A stretch of DNA of 64,000 nt from Arcobacter roscoffensis (GTDB lineage: Bacteria; Campylobacterota; Campylobacteria; Campylobacterales; Arcobacteraceae): contig NZ_CP100595.1 in NCBI RefSeq assembly GCF_024267655.1, forward strand, positions 1,054,001 to 1,118,000. The letters are read 5' to 3'. Positions within the stretch are counted from its first letter, which is position 1. Each line of letters begins with the position of its first letter. A model generated the notes under the pieces. That model ran no database searches. It saw only the letters and a program-made list of their open reading frames with translations, and was not told the origin of the DNA. Shown here one piece after another: positions 61,894-64,000 of the stretch. Made by a program: the position numbers and the translations under genes.

Positions 61894-62520
61894 TTATTTT
61901 AGTAGAGTTTTTATTTCCTCTTCAATCAGTTTTATATCATCAGTTGCTTTGATAATATGAATATCTTCTTTACTAATCATATTATTTGCATAAAGTGACT
62001 TTTCAATAAACTTTAGTAAATACTCCCAATAATCATACCCAACTAGATATATTTTAAAACCTTTTGGCATTTTTCCTGTTTGTGTAAGAGTTAAAACTTC
62101 AAACATTTCATCAAGTGTACCAAATCCTCCTGGAAATACAACACAAGCTTTTGAGTATTTTACTAACATATATTTTCTTGAGAAAAAATAGTTAAAAGTA
62201 AGATTTTTATTTGTGTATTTATTTAAAGACTTTTCAAAAGGTAAATAAATACTCAAGCCAATAGATTGGGCACAATTTGCATCATATGCTCCTTTATTAG
62301 CTGCTTGCATAATACCATCTCCACCACCTGTGATAATATTTATTCTATTTTTACTTAAATTAAAAGCTAAATCATAGGCTAGTTTTGCATATTTGTCATC
62401 TTCATTTGTTCTTGCACTACCAAAAATAGTTACATTATTTTTTAAATCTTTTAGTAGCTCTTTGCCATTTGTAAAATCATCATTTATCTTTTTTTTATAT
62501 ACTGTATCAGGACTTAACAT
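61894..62520 (-). CDS. LOG-family protein (TIGR00730 type)
   Basis: 208 residues. Signature FPGGFGTLDEMFE (PGGxGTxxE) at about 131 and FGSARTNEDDKYAKLAYDL near residue 33, with IITGGGDGIMQAANKGAY. These Rossmann-like proteins are phosphoribohydrolases related to plant LOG that split nucleoside 5'-monophosphates to base and ribose phosphate. Often misannotated as lysine decarboxylase. Start ATG with a GGAGG site upstream. Convergent with the hypothetical gene. Confidence 0.9.
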   Translation of the reverse strand: MLSPDTVYKKKINDDFTNGKELLKDLKNNVTIFGSARTNEDDKYAKLAYDLAFNLSKNRINIITGGGDGIMQAANKGAYDANCAQSIGLSIYLPFEKSLNKYTNKNLTFNYFFSRKYMLVKYSKACVVFPGGFGTLDEMFEVLTLTQTGKMPKGFKIYLVGYDYWEYLLKFIEKSLYANNMISKEDIHIIKATDDIKLIEEEIKTLLK

Positions 62521-62640
62521 AATATCCTCCTTTATAAAAAAATATTATTTATATAAATTATATGCCAATTTACATTAAAAAACTCACTATTTTCTCACTT
62601 GGTTTTGCTACACTTATATTTTAGATTAGGAGACTTTAAC

Positions 62641-64000
62641 TTGTTTAGTGAAAAAAACATTCCCAAACTCATTATTTTAACACCTATTATTACAGTTATT
62701 ATGATTGCATTTTTTACTATTTATTTTTTTATAGAAAATCAAAACAACTATTTTGAAGCACAAAGTATTGAAGTTGAAAAAGCATATATTAACAAGCAAA
62801 AAAATATTTTAAAAAAAGAAGTAGATTACATCATAAACTATATTGAACATCATGTAAAAAGAAACAATAAATTAAGTGAAGAAGAGTTAAAAAAAGAGCT
62901 TTTAAAATATATAGAGACTATTAGATATGAAAAACATGGGTATATCTGGGTTCATGATACAGATTATTATTTAAGAGCCCATCCCTTTAGACAAGACAGC
63001 ATTGATACATATGATATAGATTTGCAAGATGCTATGGGAACTTATATTACAAAAGAGTTTATTGATAAAACTATTAAGAATCCAGATGGAATTTTTATAG
63101 AGTATTATTGGCAAAAACCTAAAAATGTTCATTTTTCAAAAAAACTTGGTTTTTTTAGATTGTATGAAAAATACAATTGGGTAATTGGAGCTGGACTTTA
63201 TATCGATGATATTCAAAACTCAATTTATGAAAATAAAAAGATTTTAGAAGAGAAAATTAATAAACATATTAGACTTGTTGTAACTATTTCTTTCTTAGTT
63301 ATTTTAGTAATAGGACTTTTGTCTTTTATCATGTCAAAAAAAATTACACAAGTTTTTAAAGCCTATCAAGATAGTGTAAAGAAAAAAGAGTTATTACTTG
63401 AAGATTTAAATAGAAACTTAGAGCTCAAAGTTCAAAAAGCTATTAAAGAAGTAAAGAAAAAAGATAGAGCTATGCTTCATCAATCAAGACTAGCTAGAAT
63501 GGGAACAATGCTTAGCATGATTGCTCATCAGTGGAGACAACCCTTAAGTGAAGTTTCTGGTATCTTAATGGAGTTAGAAACTGCTAATAAATTTAAAAAA
63601 GTTGATTCAAATATGATAAAAGATAGTGTAGATGAATCAAATAAACAAATTCAGTTTATGTCAAATACTATTGAAGATTTTAGAAACTTTTTTAAACCTG
63701 ATAAAAAGAAGATTGATTTTTATATTGATAGTGCTTGTAGTGAAGCGGTTACTTTAGTTTATGCTTCTTTAAAGAATTTTAACATCAAATTAAACAAAAA
63801 TGTAAAGTATAATTGTTTTATTCATGGTTATGAAAGAGAGTTCGCTCAAGTTATGTTAAATCTTATTTCAAATGCAAAGGATATTTTAATTCAAAGAAAT
63901 ATCAAAGATCCTAAAATTGATATTACTTTGGATAAGAAATTTAATAATGCAATTATAAAAGTACAAGATAATGCAGGTGGGGTTGAAGATGAGTATTTGG
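62641..64000 (+). CDS. sCache sensor histidine kinase (cut by window end)
   Basis: Open from a TTG at 62641 (TAGGAGACTTTAAC upstream) through the last base, about 453 residues without a stop. TM1 at about 9-32, sCache_2 domain with GYIWVHDTDYYLRAHPF, YYWQKPK and WVIGAGLYIDDI, TM2 at about 215-238, coiled coil, H-box MIAHQWRQPLSEVSG, N box MLNLISNAKDIL and G1 VQDNAGGVED. The G2 box lies beyond the window. The kinase half closely matches the kinase at 16764, with which it shares the RLARMGTMLSMIA-like lead-in. Its response regulator is probably just downstream. Confidence 0.9.
   Translation, partial: MFSEKNIPKLIILTPIITVIMIAFFTIYFFIENQNNYFEAQSIEVEKAYINKQKNILKKEVDYIINYIEHHVKRNNKLSEEELKKELLKYIETIRYEKHGYIWVHDTDYYLRAHPFRQDSIDTYDIDLQDAMGTYITKEFIDKTIKNPDGIFIEYYWQKPKNVHFSKKLGFFRLYEKYNWVIGAGLYIDDIQNSIYENKKILEEKINKHIRLVVTISFLVILVIGLLSFIMSKKITQVFKAYQDSVKKKELLLEDLNRNLELKVQKAIKEVKKKDRAMLHQSRLARMGTMLSMIAHQWRQPLSEVSGILMELETANKFKKVDSNMIKDSVDESNKQIQFMSNTIEDFRNFFKPDKKKIDFYIDSACSEAVTLVYASLKNFNIKLNKNVKYNCFIHGYEREFAQVMLNLISNAKDILIQRNIKDPKIDITLDKKFNNAIIKVQDNAGGVEDEYL

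Noticed and set aside
1-64000. CRISPR arrays, tRNA and rRNA genes, insertion sequences
   Set aside because: Reading through all intergenic regions showed no regularly spaced repeats, no cloverleaf-like sequence with a GTTCRA T-loop, and no transposase gene.

Overview
The window is a compact, AT-rich (by eye about 27-28% G+C) bacterial chromosome segment that best fits a marine member of the Arcobacteraceae (Campylobacterota). Supporting signs are the low G+C, AAGGA-type ribosome binding sites, frequent TTG starts, histidine kinases with the HQWRQPL-type H-box common in this group, a CiaB-like protein, a single-subunit large NAD-glutamate dehydrogenase, and an ectoine degradation operon. This placement is inference from gene content; no rRNA or other marker gene is present. 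I saw no rRNA, tRNA, CRISPR array or intact insertion sequence.

Layout. 1-2861: tail of an unidentified gene, then a two-component system (kinase, OmpR regulator) in one operon with a small exported protein and a lipoprotein, divergent from another small exported Lys/Glu-rich protein. 2940-5059: an accessory island with somewhat higher G+C, holding an overlapping gene pair (cupin; two-TM protein with a cytosolic domain) flanked by gene debris. 5060-7720: LysR regulator divergent from an MFS transporter, a monooxygenase-like protein and a tautomerase. 7717-14328: MscS channel, M42-like peptidase, CorA/ZntB transporter, then aspartoacylase-like, RimK and SnoaL-like genes. 14329-15131: a gene-poor stretch with hairpins and two very small genes. 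15256-18576: alanine/glycine:cation symporter plus a kinase/regulator pair. 18597-26117: ectoine catabolism. DoeA-like hydrolase, an M20 deacylase, a transaminase and a semialdehyde dehydrogenase would convert ectoine to aspartate; a divergent aspartase converts aspartate to fumarate, so ectoine carbon would enter the TCA cycle and its nitrogen would be released as ammonium. 26136-28661: ferritin and a double-Cache histidine kinase.

28739-33405 holds the most striking feature. A 78-bp perfect direct repeat of the 3' end of ppaC (manganese-dependent pyrophosphatase) brackets a 3.7-kb insert with only two genes: a ~970-aa protein fusing an HD phosphohydrolase domain to an Hsp90/GHKL-type ATPase, and an unknown 198-aa partner. 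The insert restores the ppaC coding end, brings its own terminator, leaves the presumed native ppaC terminator stranded at the far side, and carries no recombinase. The large gene appears to start at a rare ATT codon. This looks like a small horizontally acquired cassette at a gene-3'-end site and is the best candidate here for an undescribed conflict (anti-phage?) system.

33399-41743: ureohydrolase, AlkD-like repair protein, YbaK deacylase, NAD-GDH, SagB-type oxidoreductase and an orphan response regulator. 41763-47851: truncated globin, a Let/Pqi lipid-transport operon (LetA split into two proteins, LetB with seven MCE repeats), CWC and SDR proteins. 47945-53340: CiaB-like metalloprotein, DoxX-like protein, htpG preceded by a CIRCE operator (HrcA control), and a DUF2971 protein. 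53471-64000: TauE/SafE transporter with a LysR paralogue of the 5-kb one, a SAT1-like acetyltransferase, a TPR protein, a chemoreceptor ending in a CheR/CheB-tether-like pentapeptide, DUF4197, LOG-family and several hypothetical proteins, and a sCache histidine kinase cut by the window end. Most convergent gene pairs share compact hairpin terminators whose stems run into or include the flanking stop codons.
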